Shown in pieces: positions 1 through 10,017 of a stretch of DNA of 64,000 nt; the stretch's first letter is position 1; the number at the start of each line of letters is the position of its first letter. Source of the stretch: Pantoea sp. Lij88 (GTDB lineage: Bacteria; Pseudomonadota; Gammaproteobacteria; Enterobacterales; Enterobacteriaceae); NCBI RefSeq assembly GCF_030062155.1, contig NZ_CP118269.1, positions 1,178,001-1,242,000 on the forward strand, in the 5' to 3' direction. A program made the position numbers and the translations under genes. The notes under the pieces were generated by a model. That model had not been told where the DNA came from and ran no database searches. It saw nothing but the letters and a program-made list of their open reading frames with translations.

Positions 1-348
1 CATGCGCCCGTGAGCGATTAGCTTAAGAAAAGTCTTATATATCAGATTGCTATCTTTTCACTCCCGCCAGCCCTTCACTGTTACCTTTTGTTACATCTTA
101 TCATTTCCTTTATCTGACCCACTATTTCTAAACTCGCGCCATGGGGTTTTGTCTGAAAAATAAACTTTCAGATTCACGCTTCTATACCGCGTCATATCGC
201 CAGTAAATGGAATGTACTCGCTTCTGACCGCCGGTTCTGCTTTGTAGTTAATGTTTAAAAGCAGGAATGTTTTCTGGCAGGGTAAGCCGTTCTTAATATC
301 TGACACTGGCTGTGACGGTTTCGATCACGCAATAGAGCAGGGACAGCC
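1..348. other. non-coding leader upstream of the T6SS operon
   Basis: I see no convincing gene in the first 348 bases; the only long frame is a 71-codon reverse frame with no family resemblance. The stretch presumably carries the promoter of the T6SS operon. A Shine-Dalgarno sequence (AGGGA) sits just before the tssB start. I could not place a convincing sigma-54 or sigma-70 promoter by eye. Confidence 0.4.
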
Positions 349-849
349 ATGTCTGATTCATCCTTTCAGTCCGAAATACCCAAGGCACGTATTAATTTAA
401 AACTGGATTTGCATACGGGGGGCGTGAGCAAGAAAACAGAGCTCCCCCTGAAATTACTGGTGGCGGGCGACTTCAGTAATGGTCAGGAATCTGCATCACT
501 GTCTGAGCGCCAAAAAGTTAATCTGAACAAAAATAATTTTGATTCTGTTCTTTCCGAATATTCCCCAAAAGTCAATCTGACCGTTAAAAACACGCTTGCT
601 GATGACGGCAGTGAAAATAGTGTTTCACTGATATTCCGGAGCATGAAGGATTTCACTCCGGAGCAGGTCTCCCGTCAAATACCTCAGCTGAAAGCGATGC
701 TTTCCATGCGCAACCTGCTTCGCGATTTAAAAGCGAACCTGCTGGACAATCAGGCTTTCCGAAAGGAGCTGGAAAAAATTCTGCTCGACCCGGCATTAAG
801 TGCAGAACTCAGAGCCGAACTTTCAGCCCTGGCCCCAAAACAGCCATAA
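349..849 (+). CDS. tssB: TssB, small subunit of the T6SS contractile sheath
   Basis: TssB (VipA family) pairs with TssC to build the contractile sheath around the Hcp tube in the cytoplasm; sheath contraction drives the Hcp-VgrG needle out of the cell. The 166-aa length is normal for the family. The N-terminal part carries the typical conserved 'LPLKLLVAGDFS' stretch (about residues 31-42), and the C-terminal helical part (about residues 105-155) is the region that contacts TssC and ClpV in known homologues. The start is supported by AGGGA just upstream. It is the first gene of the locus and is followed 39 bp later by tssC, as in nearly all T6SS clusters. Confidence 0.96.
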   Translation: MSDSSFQSEIPKARINLKLDLHTGGVSKKTELPLKLLVAGDFSNGQESASLSERQKVNLNKNNFDSVLSEYSPKVNLTVKNTLADDGSENSVSLIFRSMKDFTPEQVSRQIPQLKAMLSMRNLLRDLKANLLDNQAFRKELEKILLDPALSAELRAELSALAPKQP

Positions 850-888
850 CCGTCACGATGATTTAACGGATTAATAAGGAAGATGTTG

Positions 889-2430
889 ATGTCTGTAAAA
901 AATGAGAATGCCGCGGGTGGCGAAAGCGTGGTGCTGGAACGTCCTGCTGCGGGTGGGGTTTATGCGTCCCTGTTTGAAAAAATCAATCTGAACCCTGTGT
1001 CCGAGCTGAGTGCGCTGGATATCTGGCAGGACGCACAGGCGATGTCGGATGCCACTGCGGACGAACGTTTAACAGCGGGCATGCAGGTTTTCCTGGAGTG
1101 TCTGACTAAATCGGGCTCAAAAGTTGAAAAGCTGGACAAAAATCTGATTGACCATCATATCGCTGAGCTCGACTACCAGATTAGCCGTCAGCTGGATGCG
1201 GTAATGCATAGCGAAGAATTTCAGGCGGTGGAGAGCCTGTGGTGCGGCGTGAAATCGCTGGTCGACAAAACCGATTTCCGTCAGAACGTGAAGATTGAAC
1301 TGCTGGATATGTCCAAAGAAGATCTGCGTCAGGACTTCGAAGACAGCCCGGAAATCATCCAGAGCGGACTGTATAAACATACATATATCGATGAGTATGA
1401 CACCCCGGGTGGAGAGCCTATCGCTGCGCTGATTTCTGCCTACGAATTTGATGCGTCTGCACAGGATGTCGCTCTGCTGCGCAACATTTCAAAAGTGTCT
1501 GCCGCCGCGCATATGCCGTTTATCGGCTCTGCCGGTCCGAAATTCTTCCTGAAAAACAGCATGGAGGAAGTGGCGGCCATCAAGGATATCGGTAACTACT
1601 TTGACCGCGCTGAATACATTAAGTGGAAATCCTTCCGTGATACGGACGATTCCCGCTATATCGGCCTGGTCATGCCGCGCGTGCTGGGTCGCCTGCCGTA
1701 TGGCCCGGACACTGTGCCGGTTCGTAGCTTCAACTACATGGAAGAAGTCAAAGGCCCGGATCACGACAAATACCTGTGGACCAACGCCTCGTTTGCCTTT
1801 GCATCCAACATGGTACGCAGCTTCATCAACAACGGCTGGTGTGTACAAATTCGTGGCCCGCAGGCCGGTGGCGCCGTCCAGGATCTGCCTATTCATCTGT
1901 ACGATCTGGGCACCGGCAATCAGGTCAAGATCCCGTCTGAAGTGATGATCCCGGAAACCCGCGAGTTTGAGTTCGCCAATCTGGGCTTCATTCCACTGTC
2001 CTACTACAAAAATCGCGATTACAGCTGCTTCTTCAGCGCTAACTCCACCCAGAAGCCGGCCCTGTATGACACCGCTGATGCCACGGCCAACAGCCGTATC
2101 AATGCCCGTTTGCCGTACATCTTCCTGCTGTCGCGTATTGCGCATTACCTCAAGCTTATCCAGCGCGAAAATATCGGTACCACCAAGGATCGGCGTTTGC
2201 TGGAGCTTGAGCTCAATACCTGGGTGCGTGGACTGGTCACTGAAATGACCGATCCGGGCGATGAACTGCAGGCCTCTCACCCGCTGCGTGACGCGAAAGT
2301 GGTAGTGGAAGACATCGAAGACAACCCGGGTTTTTTCCGTGTCCGACTGTTTGCTATTCCGCACTTCCAGGTGGAAGGGATGGACGTCAACCTGTCACTG
2401 GTTTCCCAGATGCCGAAGGCCAAATCGTAA
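889..2430 (+). CDS. tssC: TssC, large subunit of the T6SS contractile sheath
   Basis: TssC (VipB family) forms the contractile sheath with TssB. I place the start at the ATG at 889 rather than the one at 883: the Shine-Dalgarno AAGGAAG ends at 882, giving six bases of spacing to 889 and none to 883. The product is then 513 aa, normal for the family. The middle and C-terminal regions (for example 'RLPYGPDTVPVRSFNYMEE' and 'LPIHLYDLGTGNQVKIPSEV') are highly conserved family stretches. Base composition is moderately GC-rich, as expected for the chromosomal backbone. It follows tssB in the same operon. Confidence 0.97.
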   Translation: MSVKNENAAGGESVVLERPAAGGVYASLFEKINLNPVSELSALDIWQDAQAMSDATADERLTAGMQVFLECLTKSGSKVEKLDKNLIDHHIAELDYQISRQLDAVMHSEEFQAVESLWCGVKSLVDKTDFRQNVKIELLDMSKEDLRQDFEDSPEIIQSGLYKHTYIDEYDTPGGEPIAALISAYEFDASAQDVALLRNISKVSAAAHMPFIGSAGPKFFLKNSMEEVAAIKDIGNYFDRAEYIKWKSFRDTDDSRYIGLVMPRVLGRLPYGPDTVPVRSFNYMEEVKGPDHDKYLWTNASFAFASNMVRSFINNGWCVQIRGPQAGGAVQDLPIHLYDLGTGNQVKIPSEVMIPETREFEFANLGFIPLSYYKNRDYSCFFSANSTQKPALYDTADATANSRINARLPYIFLLSRIAHYLKLIQRENIGTTKDRRLLELELNTWVRGLVTEMTDPGDELQASHPLRDAKVVVEDIEDNPGFFRVRLFAIPHFQVEGMDVNLSLVSQMPKAKS

Positions 2431-2448
2431 GGCGAGAGGAAATCAGGG

Positions 2449-3786
2449 ATGAAAATTTACCGCCCACTTTGGGAGGATGGGGCCGCTCTGGCCCCGCAAC
2501 AGTTCCAGCAGCAGGCGCGATGGAGTGAACACGTTGCCGACATGGTCGCCCGGATGGGGTTTTCTTATCCCTGGGGCGTGGTGGCGGCAGAATTTGATGA
2601 TGCTGCACTGGCGCTCTCGCGCCTGAACGCCACCCGTCTAGTGGTGCGTTTTCAGGACGGTACTCTTGTAGATACTGACCTGGCTGACACGCTTCCTCCG
2701 GTCTGTGATTTGTCTGTTGCCGCCGGCAGTGACGCTGTTGATGTGGTTATCGCACTGCCGTTGCTGAGCGCCAGTGGCGGCAATCTCGATAACGGTCAGG
2801 ACAGTGAGCGGCCGCGCCGCTGGAAAGCGGAGCGTGTGGTGGTGCAGGAACTGGCCGGGCATGAAAGCGGGGAACTTGCGATCCTGCGTCATGCGCTGAC
2901 TCTGCGTCTGTCCAGCCAGGAAAACACGGCATACCTGACCTGTCCGGTGGCCCGTCTGGTGCGTAATGCGCAGGGGCAGTGGAGCCGTGACCCGGCTTTT
3001 ATCCCGCCGATGCTGTCTGTTTCTGCCAGCCCGTTGCTTGTCACCGAACTGGGTGACCTGCTGGTGCGTCTGCAGGCCCGCCGTCGTCGCCTGATGGCCA
3101 TGCGCCGTGAAAGCAACGAGCGGATGGCCGACTTTGCAGTCGCGGATGTCTCCCTGTTCTGGCTGCTCAATGCCCTGAACAGCGCCGAGCCGGTGCTGAC
3201 GGAACTGCTGCAGACACCGGAGCGTCACCCGGAACTGCTGTACCGCGAACTGACCCGTCTGGCCGGCAGCCTGCTGACCTTCTCACTGGAGCATGACGCC
3301 GGGGACATTCCGGCTTATCAGCACGATGCCCCTGAACGGGTATTCCCGCCGTTGCTGGCACTGCTAGACAAACTACTGGAAGCGAGCCTGCCATCGCGCG
3401 TGGTCAGCATTCACCTGGAGCACCAGGATCAGATCTGGAAAGGTGCCCTGCATGATGCGCGCCTGCGCGAAGGGGCGGACCTCTACCTTTCCGTACGCTC
3501 CTCCATGCCGAATCATGAGCTTCAGACGAAATTCCCGCAGCTGTGTAAAGCGGGCAGCTTTGATGATGTGTCCGATGTGGTGAATGTGGCCCTGAGCGGG
3601 ATGACCCTCAAACCTGTCAGTCATGTTCCGGCAGCCATTCCGCTACGTCTTGAGAACCAGTATTTCTCGCTGGATCTGAGTACGGAGGCGGCTCGCGCAA
3701 TGCTGGAGATGGGCAGTTGCACCTTCTATACCCCGCGCTCACTGGGGGAGGTGAAACTTGAACTCTTTGCGGTGCTGCGCACATGA
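2449..3786 (+). CDS. tssK: TssK, T6SS baseplate adaptor
   Basis: TssK is the trimeric cytoplasmic adaptor that connects the baseplate (TssE-F-G-VgrG) to the TssJLM membrane complex. The 445-aa product begins 'MKIYRPLWEDGAALAPQQFQ', the typical family opening, and has normal length. A ribosome-binding site (AGGG) lies just before the ATG. It ends in a 4-bp ATGA overlap with tssL, indicating translational coupling with the protein whose cytoplasmic domain it contacts in other bacteria. Confidence 0.96.
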   Translation: MKIYRPLWEDGAALAPQQFQQQARWSEHVADMVARMGFSYPWGVVAAEFDDAALALSRLNATRLVVRFQDGTLVDTDLADTLPPVCDLSVAAGSDAVDVVIALPLLSASGGNLDNGQDSERPRRWKAERVVVQELAGHESGELAILRHALTLRLSSQENTAYLTCPVARLVRNAQGQWSRDPAFIPPMLSVSASPLLVTELGDLLVRLQARRRRLMAMRRESNERMADFAVADVSLFWLLNALNSAEPVLTELLQTPERHPELLYRELTRLAGSLLTFSLEHDAGDIPAYQHDAPERVFPPLLALLDKLLEASLPSRVVSIHLEHQDQIWKGALHDARLREGADLYLSVRSSMPNHELQTKFPQLCKAGSFDDVSDVVNVALSGMTLKPVSHVPAAIPLRLENQYFSLDLSTEAARAMLEMGSCTFYTPRSLGEVKLELFAVLRT

Positions 3787-4436
3787 ATACATCAGAAATG
3801 AGTCAAATTGAGCGTATTTTCTACCCGGGCTGGCTGATGGCCAGCCAGCTACGTGGCGGCCAGGAAGTCCGGGACGGGGAAGGGCTTTATCGCCGGGCCT
3901 GCCGTCTGGTACAGGAGGTGAAAGCGGCGCTCACTGAGGCAGGTTACAGCGACATCAGCCGTGACCATATGGTGTATGCCCTGTGTGCACTGCTTGATGA
4001 GAGCGTGATGAATCGGGGAACCACCGATGATGGTTACCTGACATGGCGCCGGGACCCGCTGCAGGCACACTTCTTTGGCACCCTCAATGCCGGTGAGGAG
4101 CTGTGGGAGCGGATCCGCAACCTGCTGAAAGAAACCGCCCCTGACGCCGCCGTTCTGACCTGCATGTACCGGACCCTGCAACTGGGGTTCGTCGGTCAGT
4201 ATCGCGCCCAGGATGATGAGCGTCGGGAAGATATCGTTCGTGCGCTCGCGGAACGGGTGCCGGCCTTCATGCTGGCACAGGACGCTCCCATTGTTACCCG
4301 GGCGTCACGCCTGCGTAGCGGCCGTCGCGGGTACTGGCTGACCTGGATTGTGGCCGCCGTTGCCCTGGTGGTGCTCTGGTTCTTCCTTTCGTCTTCGCTT
4401 ACTGACCTGGTAAGCCAGATTGTCAGGCCGGGGTAA
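3783..4436 (+). CDS. tssL: TssL (DotU family), T6SS inner-membrane component
   Basis: TssL is a tail-anchored inner-membrane protein. Its cytoplasmic hook-shaped helical domain docks the baseplate, and it binds TssM in the trans-envelope complex. The 217-aa product has an all-helical N-terminal domain containing the conserved 'YALCALLDESVM' block (about residues 65-76) and a single hydrophobic segment near residues 183-205, just before the C terminus. It overlaps the tssK stop by 4 bp (ATGA). The peptidoglycan-binding extension seen in some TssL proteins is absent, but the next gene supplies an OmpA-type domain. Confidence 0.95.
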   Translation: MNTSEMSQIERIFYPGWLMASQLRGGQEVRDGEGLYRRACRLVQEVKAALTEAGYSDISRDHMVYALCALLDESVMNRGTTDDGYLTWRRDPLQAHFFGTLNAGEELWERIRNLLKETAPDAAVLTCMYRTLQLGFVGQYRAQDDERREDIVRALAERVPAFMLAQDAPIVTRASRLRSGRRGYWLTWIVAAVALVVLWFFLSSSLTDLVSQIVRPG

Positions 4437-4439
4437 GCG

Positions 4440-6152
4440 ATGCGGGATGCGTACCGAAGTGTGTTAACTGCCCTGGGTGCCGTGCTGGCGCTGTGGCTCA
4501 TCCTGGGATTCTGGCCACTGTCCACGGACAGCCGTGTGGCACTCAGCCTGCTGGTTGTTCTGGTGTCCGGGGTGATGTTCTGGCGTCAGCGTCGGGCATC
4601 TCAGGCGCAGACGACCGCTGCCCGTGAGATCGTGGATGAAAACCTGCCGCCGGAAGATTTTCAGGGGGCGGTCATCCTCGTTTGTGGCGACAACGCCCCG
4701 CTGTTTGTGTCCGGTTCCCGCCACCGGGAAACCCGGCAGGGCTGGTATCTGTGGGTAAGGGATGCAGAACAGTTGCCAATACTGACCCAGCACCTGAGCC
4801 TGATGCGCCCGGCCCTGGTGTCGCAAATCTCCGTCATGCTGGCGGTGGTACCTGAACAGCATACCTCAGGCGATGATTTTGCCCAGTCCCTGCGGGGCTG
4901 GCAGCGTGCTGTCGTCCGGTGCCGTGCGGCATTTGGCACTCTCCTCCCATTGTGGACAGTTACCTGGGTATCGCCTCCTGTGGCCTGCGCGGAAGCACAG
5001 CCTGTCTGGTTTACCAGGGTAAGCCAGCGAAGCGGTGTTCAGGTCTATCAGCCCGGTCAGGGCAATGTGTCACTAACAGAGTGGACCCGGGAGAGTGGAT
5101 CTGACGGGCGACTTTCCCGACTGAGTCAGGGCCTGTGGCTGGACAGCCTGCTTGCCTGGCAGAGCATCGCGGTGAATGACCTTCTGTCGGTGCGGCAGGG
5201 CGAACTGCCGGTGATGAAGCCCTGCGTGCAGGGTATATGCATGGTGCCGGTGAGTGGTATCGCGGGCAATCTCTGGCAACAGCACATGACTTCCGTGACG
5301 GCGCTGCCACCGGATGCCGTTGTGACGACAGAACCACTGCCGCTGCCTGAACTGCTGCTGCCGGCGTTACCGCGCCGACGGGGTGTCAGCCAAAGAATGG
5401 AGTTCTGGCGTTACGCCGGATTTCTGGGCGGGATTTTCCTGGCACTCGCCATGCTGGCGTCCTGGATGAACAACCAGCGCCTCATTCGTAATGTTGGCGA
5501 TCGCCTTGCGTTATATCACCAGCTGCCGGGTCAGCCTGTTGCCCCGAAACTGCGGGCGCAGCAGCGCCTGAGGGCCGATGGCGCATTGCTGGACGACTGG
5601 CAGCGTCGCGGGGAGCCACTGCGTTATCGCCTGGGTCTGTATCAGGGGCTGCGCCTGGTTCCGCCCGTTGACGCCGCCGTCAGTGACTGGGCACTTTCGC
5701 CACCGCCTCCACCGGTCATTAAGAAAATCACTCAGGGTCCGAAACCCCTTCGTCTTGACAGCATGTCGCTGTTCGATTCGGGCAAATCGGCGCTGAAAGC
5801 CGGGTCCACCAAAATGCTCGTGAACGCTCTGGTCGGCGTTAAGGCGAAGCCGGGCTGGCTGATTGTCGTGTCCGGCCATACCGATATCACCGGTAACCCG
5901 AAACTCAATCAGACGCTGTCCCTGAAACGTGCCGAAGCGGTGCGTGACTGGATGCGTGACACCGGCGACGTGCCGGAAAGCTGTTTTGCGGTGCAGGGCT
6001 ATGGCGACAGCCGTCCGCTCGCAACCAACGACACCCCGGATGGGCGTGCGCTCAACCGCCGTGTCGAAATCAGTCTGGTACCGCAGGCTGATGCCTGCCT
6101 GATACCGGGCAAACCCTCAGCGTCATCGCAGGATGATGACGTATCACAATGA
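4440..6152 (+). CDS. T6SS-associated OmpA-domain membrane protein (TagL-like role)
   Basis: This 570-aa protein has two closely spaced hydrophobic segments at the N terminus (about residues 6-45), a large middle region, a third hydrophobic segment near residues 322-342, and a C-terminal OmpA-like peptidoglycan-binding domain (about residues 440-555). That domain includes 'VSGHTDITG', 'SLKRAEAVRDWM' and 'NRRVEISLVP', matching the conserved Asp and Arg that bind diaminopimelate in the family. The predicted role is to anchor the TssJLM complex to the cell wall, as TagL-type proteins do. Its position directly after tssL, in the same operon, supports this. It is much longer than a classical TagL, so I give no gene symbol. 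Confidence 0.85.
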   Translation: MRDAYRSVLTALGAVLALWLILGFWPLSTDSRVALSLLVVLVSGVMFWRQRRASQAQTTAAREIVDENLPPEDFQGAVILVCGDNAPLFVSGSRHRETRQGWYLWVRDAEQLPILTQHLSLMRPALVSQISVMLAVVPEQHTSGDDFAQSLRGWQRAVVRCRAAFGTLLPLWTVTWVSPPVACAEAQPVWFTRVSQRSGVQVYQPGQGNVSLTEWTRESGSDGRLSRLSQGLWLDSLLAWQSIAVNDLLSVRQGELPVMKPCVQGICMVPVSGIAGNLWQQHMTSVTALPPDAVVTTEPLPLPELLLPALPRRRGVSQRMEFWRYAGFLGGIFLALAMLASWMNNQRLIRNVGDRLALYHQLPGQPVAPKLRAQQRLRADGALLDDWQRRGEPLRYRLGLYQGLRLVPPVDAAVSDWALSPPPPPVIKKITQGPKPLRLDSMSLFDSGKSALKAGSTKMLVNALVGVKAKPGWLIVVSGHTDITGNPKLNQTLSLKRAEAVRDWMRDTGDVPESCFAVQGYGDSRPLATNDTPDGRALNRRVEISLVPQADACLIPGKPSASSQDDDVSQ

Positions 6153-6169
6153 AATGGAGAGTAATTCTC

Positions 6170-6661
6170 ATGGCAATTCCTGTTTATCTTTGGCTGAAAG
6201 ACGACGGTGGCGCAGACATCAAGGGTTCTGTTGACGTGCAGGACCGTGAAGGCAGTATCGAAGTGGTGGCTCAGGAGCACAACCTGTACATCCCGACCGA
6301 TAACAACACCGGCAAGCTGACCGGCACCCGTATCCACACCCCGTTCCTGTTCACCAAGGAAATCGATTCGTCCAGTCCGTACCTGTACAAGGCGGTGACC
6401 ACCGGTCAGACCCTCAAGTCTGCGGAATTCAGGTGGTACAAAATCAACGACGCGGGCCAGGAAGTGGAGTACTTCAACACCAGACTCGAAAACGTGAAAG
6501 TGGTGAAAGTGAATCCTGAAATGTATGACATCAAGGATCCTTCTAAAGAGAAGCACAACCACCTTGAGCGCATTGAACTGCGTTACGAAAAAATCACCTG
6601 GACCTACAAAGACGGCAACATCATTCATTCCGATTCCTGGAACGAACGCGCCACCGCGTAA
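6170..6661 (+). CDS. hcp: Hcp (TssD), T6SS inner-tube protein
   Basis: Hcp hexamers stack into the secreted inner tube and also carry or chaperone small effectors. The start at 6170 gives a 163-aa protein beginning 'MAIPVYLWLKDDGGADIKGS', the standard Hcp N terminus; GGAGA nine bases upstream is the ribosome-binding site, and an upstream in-frame ATG would add seven unlikely residues. No C-terminal effector extension is present. A strong intrinsic terminator follows immediately, as expected for the most abundantly made component of the machine. Confidence 0.96.
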   Translation: MAIPVYLWLKDDGGADIKGSVDVQDREGSIEVVAQEHNLYIPTDNNTGKLTGTRIHTPFLFTKEIDSSSPYLYKAVTTGQTLKSAEFRWYKINDAGQEVEYFNTRLENVKVVKVNPEMYDIKDPSKEKHNHLERIELRYEKITWTYKDGNIIHSDSWNERATA

Positions 6662-6667
6662 GTCACG

Positions 6668-6698
6668 AGCGGGCAGAGCTTCTCTGTCCGCTTTTTTT
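6668..6698 (+). terminator. intrinsic terminator after hcp
   Basis: An 11-bp stem (6668-6678 pairing with 6682-6692, with one G-T pair) closes a three-base loop and is followed directly by a run of seven T. It lies seven bases after the hcp stop. It probably ends most hcp transcripts and lowers read-through into clpV. Confidence 0.85.
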
Positions 6699-6830
6699 GT
6701 TTTTGCTGAACGTCTGCGTGTGTGGGCGTTGAGCAAAAAACATCACATCCCGGAAACAGACCTTATGGACCTCGGTAACGGCCAGGGGCGGTAGCGTGCC
6801 TGAAAGGTCCTCAACAGTGAGCAAGCAAAC

Positions 6831-9470
6831 ATGGAAAACCCGGCAATCCTTCTTCGACGTTTGAACCCTTACTGCGCCCGCGCGATGGAAGGGGCAGCCT
6901 CGCTGTGTCAGACCCGCGCACATGCAGAAATTCTGCCTGAGCACTGGCTGCTGAAACTGCTGGAGCAGGGAGAGGGTGACCTGACCGTACTGGCCCGCCG
7001 CTACGAGTGGGATATGGACGCCATCTGGCAGGATTTGCTCGGCTGGCTCGATAAGCAGCCGCGCTCGGTACGCCATCGCCCGCAACTGTCTGATGCCATT
7101 CAGACCCTGGTGCAGGAGGCCTGGCTGATTGCTTCTCTTAACAGTGAGGAGCAAATCCGCAGCATCCATCTGCTGATGGCGCTGATTGATAAACAGAAAC
7201 TGGTTCGCTGTGACGGGCTGTGGCCACTGCTGACGCTGGGCAAGAGCCAGCTGGAGCGCCTGCGCCCGTTGCTCGATGCACAGTCGGATGAACGTCCGGA
7301 CGTGCAGCAGGAAGCCGGACTGGCGCAGAGTCACGGTAGTGAGGTGGAGTTTGTTGGTCGCCCGGTCGGCGCGGATGTGAAGGAAGGCGAACTCAATCCG
7401 GCACTGCAGAACGCACTCGACAAATTTACGCTCGACGTCACCGCCAAAGCGAAAGAAGGCAGGATTGACCCGGTCTTTGGTCGCGATACGGAAATCCGCC
7501 AGATGGTCGATATCCTCTCGCGTCGTCGTAAAAACAACCCGATTCTGGTGGGTGAACCGGGCGTGGGTAAAACCGCACTGGTGGAAGGCCTGGCGCTACG
7601 TATTGCTGAGGGCAACGTCCCGGAATCCCTCAAACCGGTGATCCTGCGCACCCTTGACCTCGGCCTGCTGCAGGCGAGTGCAGGCGTAAAAGGCGAGTTC
7701 GAACAGCGTCTGAAAAACGTCATCGATGCGGTTCAGCAGTCGCCGGTGCCTGTTCTGCTGTTTATCGACGAAGCCCACACCATTATTGGTGCCGGTAACC
7801 AGGCCGGTGGCGCGGATGCGGCCAATCTGCTGAAACCGGCACTCGCCCGTGGCGAACTGCGCACCATTGCCGCGACAACCTGGTCCGAATACAAACAGTA
7901 TTTTGAGCGTGATGCCGCGCTGGAGCGCCGCTTCCAGCGGGTATTAGTCGACGAGCCGGACGACGAGACCGCCTGCCTGATGCTGCGTGGCCTGAAATCC
8001 CGTTACGCCGAACATCACAACGTGCATATCACCGATGACGCGGTGCGTGCCGCAGTCATGCTTTCCCGCCGTTACCTGACCGGCCGTCAGCTGCCGGACA
8101 AGGCGGTTGATCTGCTGGATACAGCCGCCGCGCGCGTCCGAATGAGCCTCGATACGGTGCCAGAACAAATTGTGCGCCTGAAAGCACAGCTGACCGCTCT
8201 GGCGCTGGAAAAGCAGGCGCTGCTGGAAGATATTGCCGCCGGCAGCAACCGTCATGGTGACCGCCTGGGTGTTATTGAGCAGCAGCGGGCTGAACTGGAC
8301 TCGCAAATTCAGGAGCACGAAGCGCGCTTCAGCAATGAAAAGGCGCTGGCACAGCAGCTGATGGCCAGCCGTCAGGACATCAGCCAGCAGGCTAAAATTT
8401 CCGGCCTGCAACAGCAGCTGGAGCAGGCGCAGCAGGGCGATGTGCTGGTTCAGGTGGATGTGGACACCCGCACGGTCGCCAATGTGATTGCCGACTGGAC
8501 CGGCGTACCGCTGTCTTCTCTGATGAAAGACGAGCAGACCGAACTGCTGACGCTTGAAAATGAAATCGGCCAGCGTGTTGTCGGTCAGGATACTTCCCTC
8601 AAGGCTATCGCTCAGCGCCTGCGCGCCGCGAAGACCGGTCTGACGTCAGAGAACGGCCCGCAGGGCGTGTTCCTGCTGGTCGGCCCGAGCGGCACAGGTA
8701 AAACGGAAACCGCGCTGGCGCTGGTGGATGTGCTGTACGGCGGTGAAAAATCGCTGATTACCATTAACCTGTCCGAGTACCAGGAGCCGCACACGGTATC
8801 GCAGTTGAAAGGCTCTCCTCCGGGTTACGTGGGTTATGGCCAGGGCGGCATTCTCACTGAGGCGGTGCGTAAGCATCCGTACAGCGTGGTGCTGCTCGAT
8901 GAAGTGGAAAAGGCGCACCGCGACGTGATGAACCTGTTCTATCAGGTGTTTGATCGCGGCTTTATGCGCGACGGCGAAGGGCGTGAAATCGACTTCCGTA
9001 ATACCGTCATCCTGATGACCTCCAACCTCGGCAGCGATCACCTGATGCAGTTGCTCGATGAGCAGCCGGAAGCTACTGAAGGCGACCTGCACGAACTCCT
9101 GCGCCCGATACTGCGCGACCACTTCCAGCCGGCGCTGCTGGCCCGTTTCCAGACCGTGATTTACCGCCCACTGGCGGAAGCGGCGATGCGTACCATCGTC
9201 GAAATGAAGCTCGCCCAGGTGAGCAAGCGGCTGAGCCGACACTACGGTTTGACCACCAAAATTGACGAAAGCCTGTATGACGCGCTGACCACCGCCTGCC
9301 TGCTGCCGGACACCGGCGCGCGTAATGTCGACAGTCTGCTCAACCAGCAAATCCTGCCGGTGCTGAGTCAGCAGTTGCTGACCTATATGGCGGCGAAGCA
9401 AAAGCCGCAGTCTCTGACGCTGGGATGGAATGATGAAGAAGGGATTGTGCTGGAGTTTGCCAATGTCTGA
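6831..9470 (+). CDS. clpV: ClpV (TssH), AAA+ ATPase that recycles the T6SS sheath
   Basis: ClpV disassembles contracted TssB/TssC sheaths using ATP. The 879-aa product has a double Clp-N domain (about residues 1-160), a first AAA+ domain with Walker A 'GEPGVGKT' near residue 240 and Walker B 'LLFIDEAHT', a coiled-coil middle domain rich in Gln/Glu (about residues 440-540), and a second AAA+ domain with Walker A 'GPSGTGKT' near residue 618 and Walker B '[10 protein letters not shown]'. Both ATPase sites look intact. The gene starts about 170 bp after hcp, beyond the terminator, so it may have its own promoter or depend on read-through. Confidence 0.97.
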   Translation: MENPAILLRRLNPYCARAMEGAASLCQTRAHAEILPEHWLLKLLEQGEGDLTVLARRYEWDMDAIWQDLLGWLDKQPRSVRHRPQLSDAIQTLVQEAWLIASLNSEEQIRSIHLLMALIDKQKLVRCDGLWPLLTLGKSQLERLRPLLDAQSDERPDVQQEAGLAQSHGSEVEFVGRPVGADVKEGELNPALQNALDKFTLDVTAKAKEGRIDPVFGRDTEIRQMVDILSRRRKNNPILVGEPGVGKTALVEGLALRIAEGNVPESLKPVILRTLDLGLLQASAGVKGEFEQRLKNVIDAVQQSPVPVLLFIDEAHTIIGAGNQAGGADAANLLKPALARGELRTIAATTWSEYKQYFERDAALERRFQRVLVDEPDDETACLMLRGLKSRYAEHHNVHITDDAVRAAVMLSRRYLTGRQLPDKAVDLLDTAAARVRMSLDTVPEQIVRLKAQLTALALEKQALLEDIAAGSNRHGDRLGVIEQQRAELDSQIQEHEARFSNEKALAQQLMASRQDISQQAKISGLQQQLEQAQQGDVLVQVDVDTRTVANVIADWTGVPLSSLMKDEQTELLTLENEIGQRVVGQDTSLKAIAQRLRAAKTGLTSENGPQGVFLLVGPSGTGKTETALALVDVLYGGEKSLITINLSEYQEPHTVSQLKGSPPGYVGYGQGGILTEAVRKHPYSVVLLDEVEKAHRDVMNLFYQVFDRGFMRDGEGREIDFRNTVILMTSNLGSDHLMQLLDEQPEATEGDLHELLRPILRDHFQPALLARFQTVIYRPLAEAAMRTIVEMKLAQVSKRLSRHYGLTTKIDESLYDALTTACLLPDTGARNVDSLLNQQILPVLSQQLLTYMAAKQKPQSLTLGWNDEEGIVLEFANV

Positions 9471-10017
9471 AGAAGCTCAGGATCAATTCAATATAAAAGA
9501 AGGTGGTATCAGACTACTCACTCCTGGTGAGATAAAGTTGGCTCAATCTGTTTTTCTATCCACTATTGATTATTCGAAAGTATGGATACACAGAGTGAGT
9601 TATCTTCCTTTCAATTTACAGGATAAGAATACGGCGATGACCCCAAATGGGGAGATCTATTTTCGTGATCTATATTTTGATGATTTTTCACAGACAACCG
9701 ACAGTTTTCAGCATCTGTTCATCCATGAAATGAGTCATGTCTGGCAGTGTGAAAAAGGAATGAAAGTGATCTTCAGAGGACTGGTGAGCTGGATGGTGAG
9801 TTACCGTTATACCCTTGATGGTCGTCTCTTAAGCGAATATCCGATGGAGCAGCAGGCGCAGATTATTGCAGATAATTTTGTTTTACAGATATTTGGGTAT
9901 GAGATCTGGAGTCACCTTGAAAATAAAAGATATCCCGATATTACGCTCGATGGGGATACTTCTGAGTCGGTGATATGTGAGGGATATAAAAATGTTTTGA
10001 GGGGTTTTCCATGGTGA
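9463..10017 (+). CDS. 'Vgr-related' HExxH zincin-like protein, candidate T6SS effector
   Basis: The start at 9463 gives a 184-aa protein overlapping the clpV stop by 8 bp; GGAG seven bases upstream supports it, and the longer upstream frame lies wholly inside clpV. An N-terminal 'LTPGEIKLAQSVF...IDY' segment is followed by 'HEMSHVWQ' at residues 88-95, a zinc-protease-like HExxH motif. This arrangement matches the small proteins usually annotated 'vgr related protein' beside T6SS genes. No signal peptide or transmembrane segment is visible. It lies between clpV and vgrG and overlaps a lipoprotein gene by 7 bp, so an effector/immunity pair is a reasonable inference. Proteolytic activity is unproven. 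Confidence 0.7.
   Translation: MSEEAQDQFNIKEGGIRLLTPGEIKLAQSVFLSTIDYSKVWIHRVSYLPFNLQDKNTAMTPNGEIYFRDLYFDDFSQTTDSFQHLFIHEMSHVWQCEKGMKVIFRGLVSWMVSYRYTLDGRLLSEYPMEQQAQIIADNFVLQIFGYEIWSHLENKRYPDITLDGDTSESVICEGYKNVLRGFPW

Noticed and set aside
91..306. 71-codon reverse frame upstream of tssB
   Set aside because: No ribosome-binding site of note, no family resemblance, and it lies in the likely operon leader.
1489..2364. long reverse frame of 291 codons inside tssC
   Set aside because: Antisense shadow of a clearly conserved gene with biased third codon positions.
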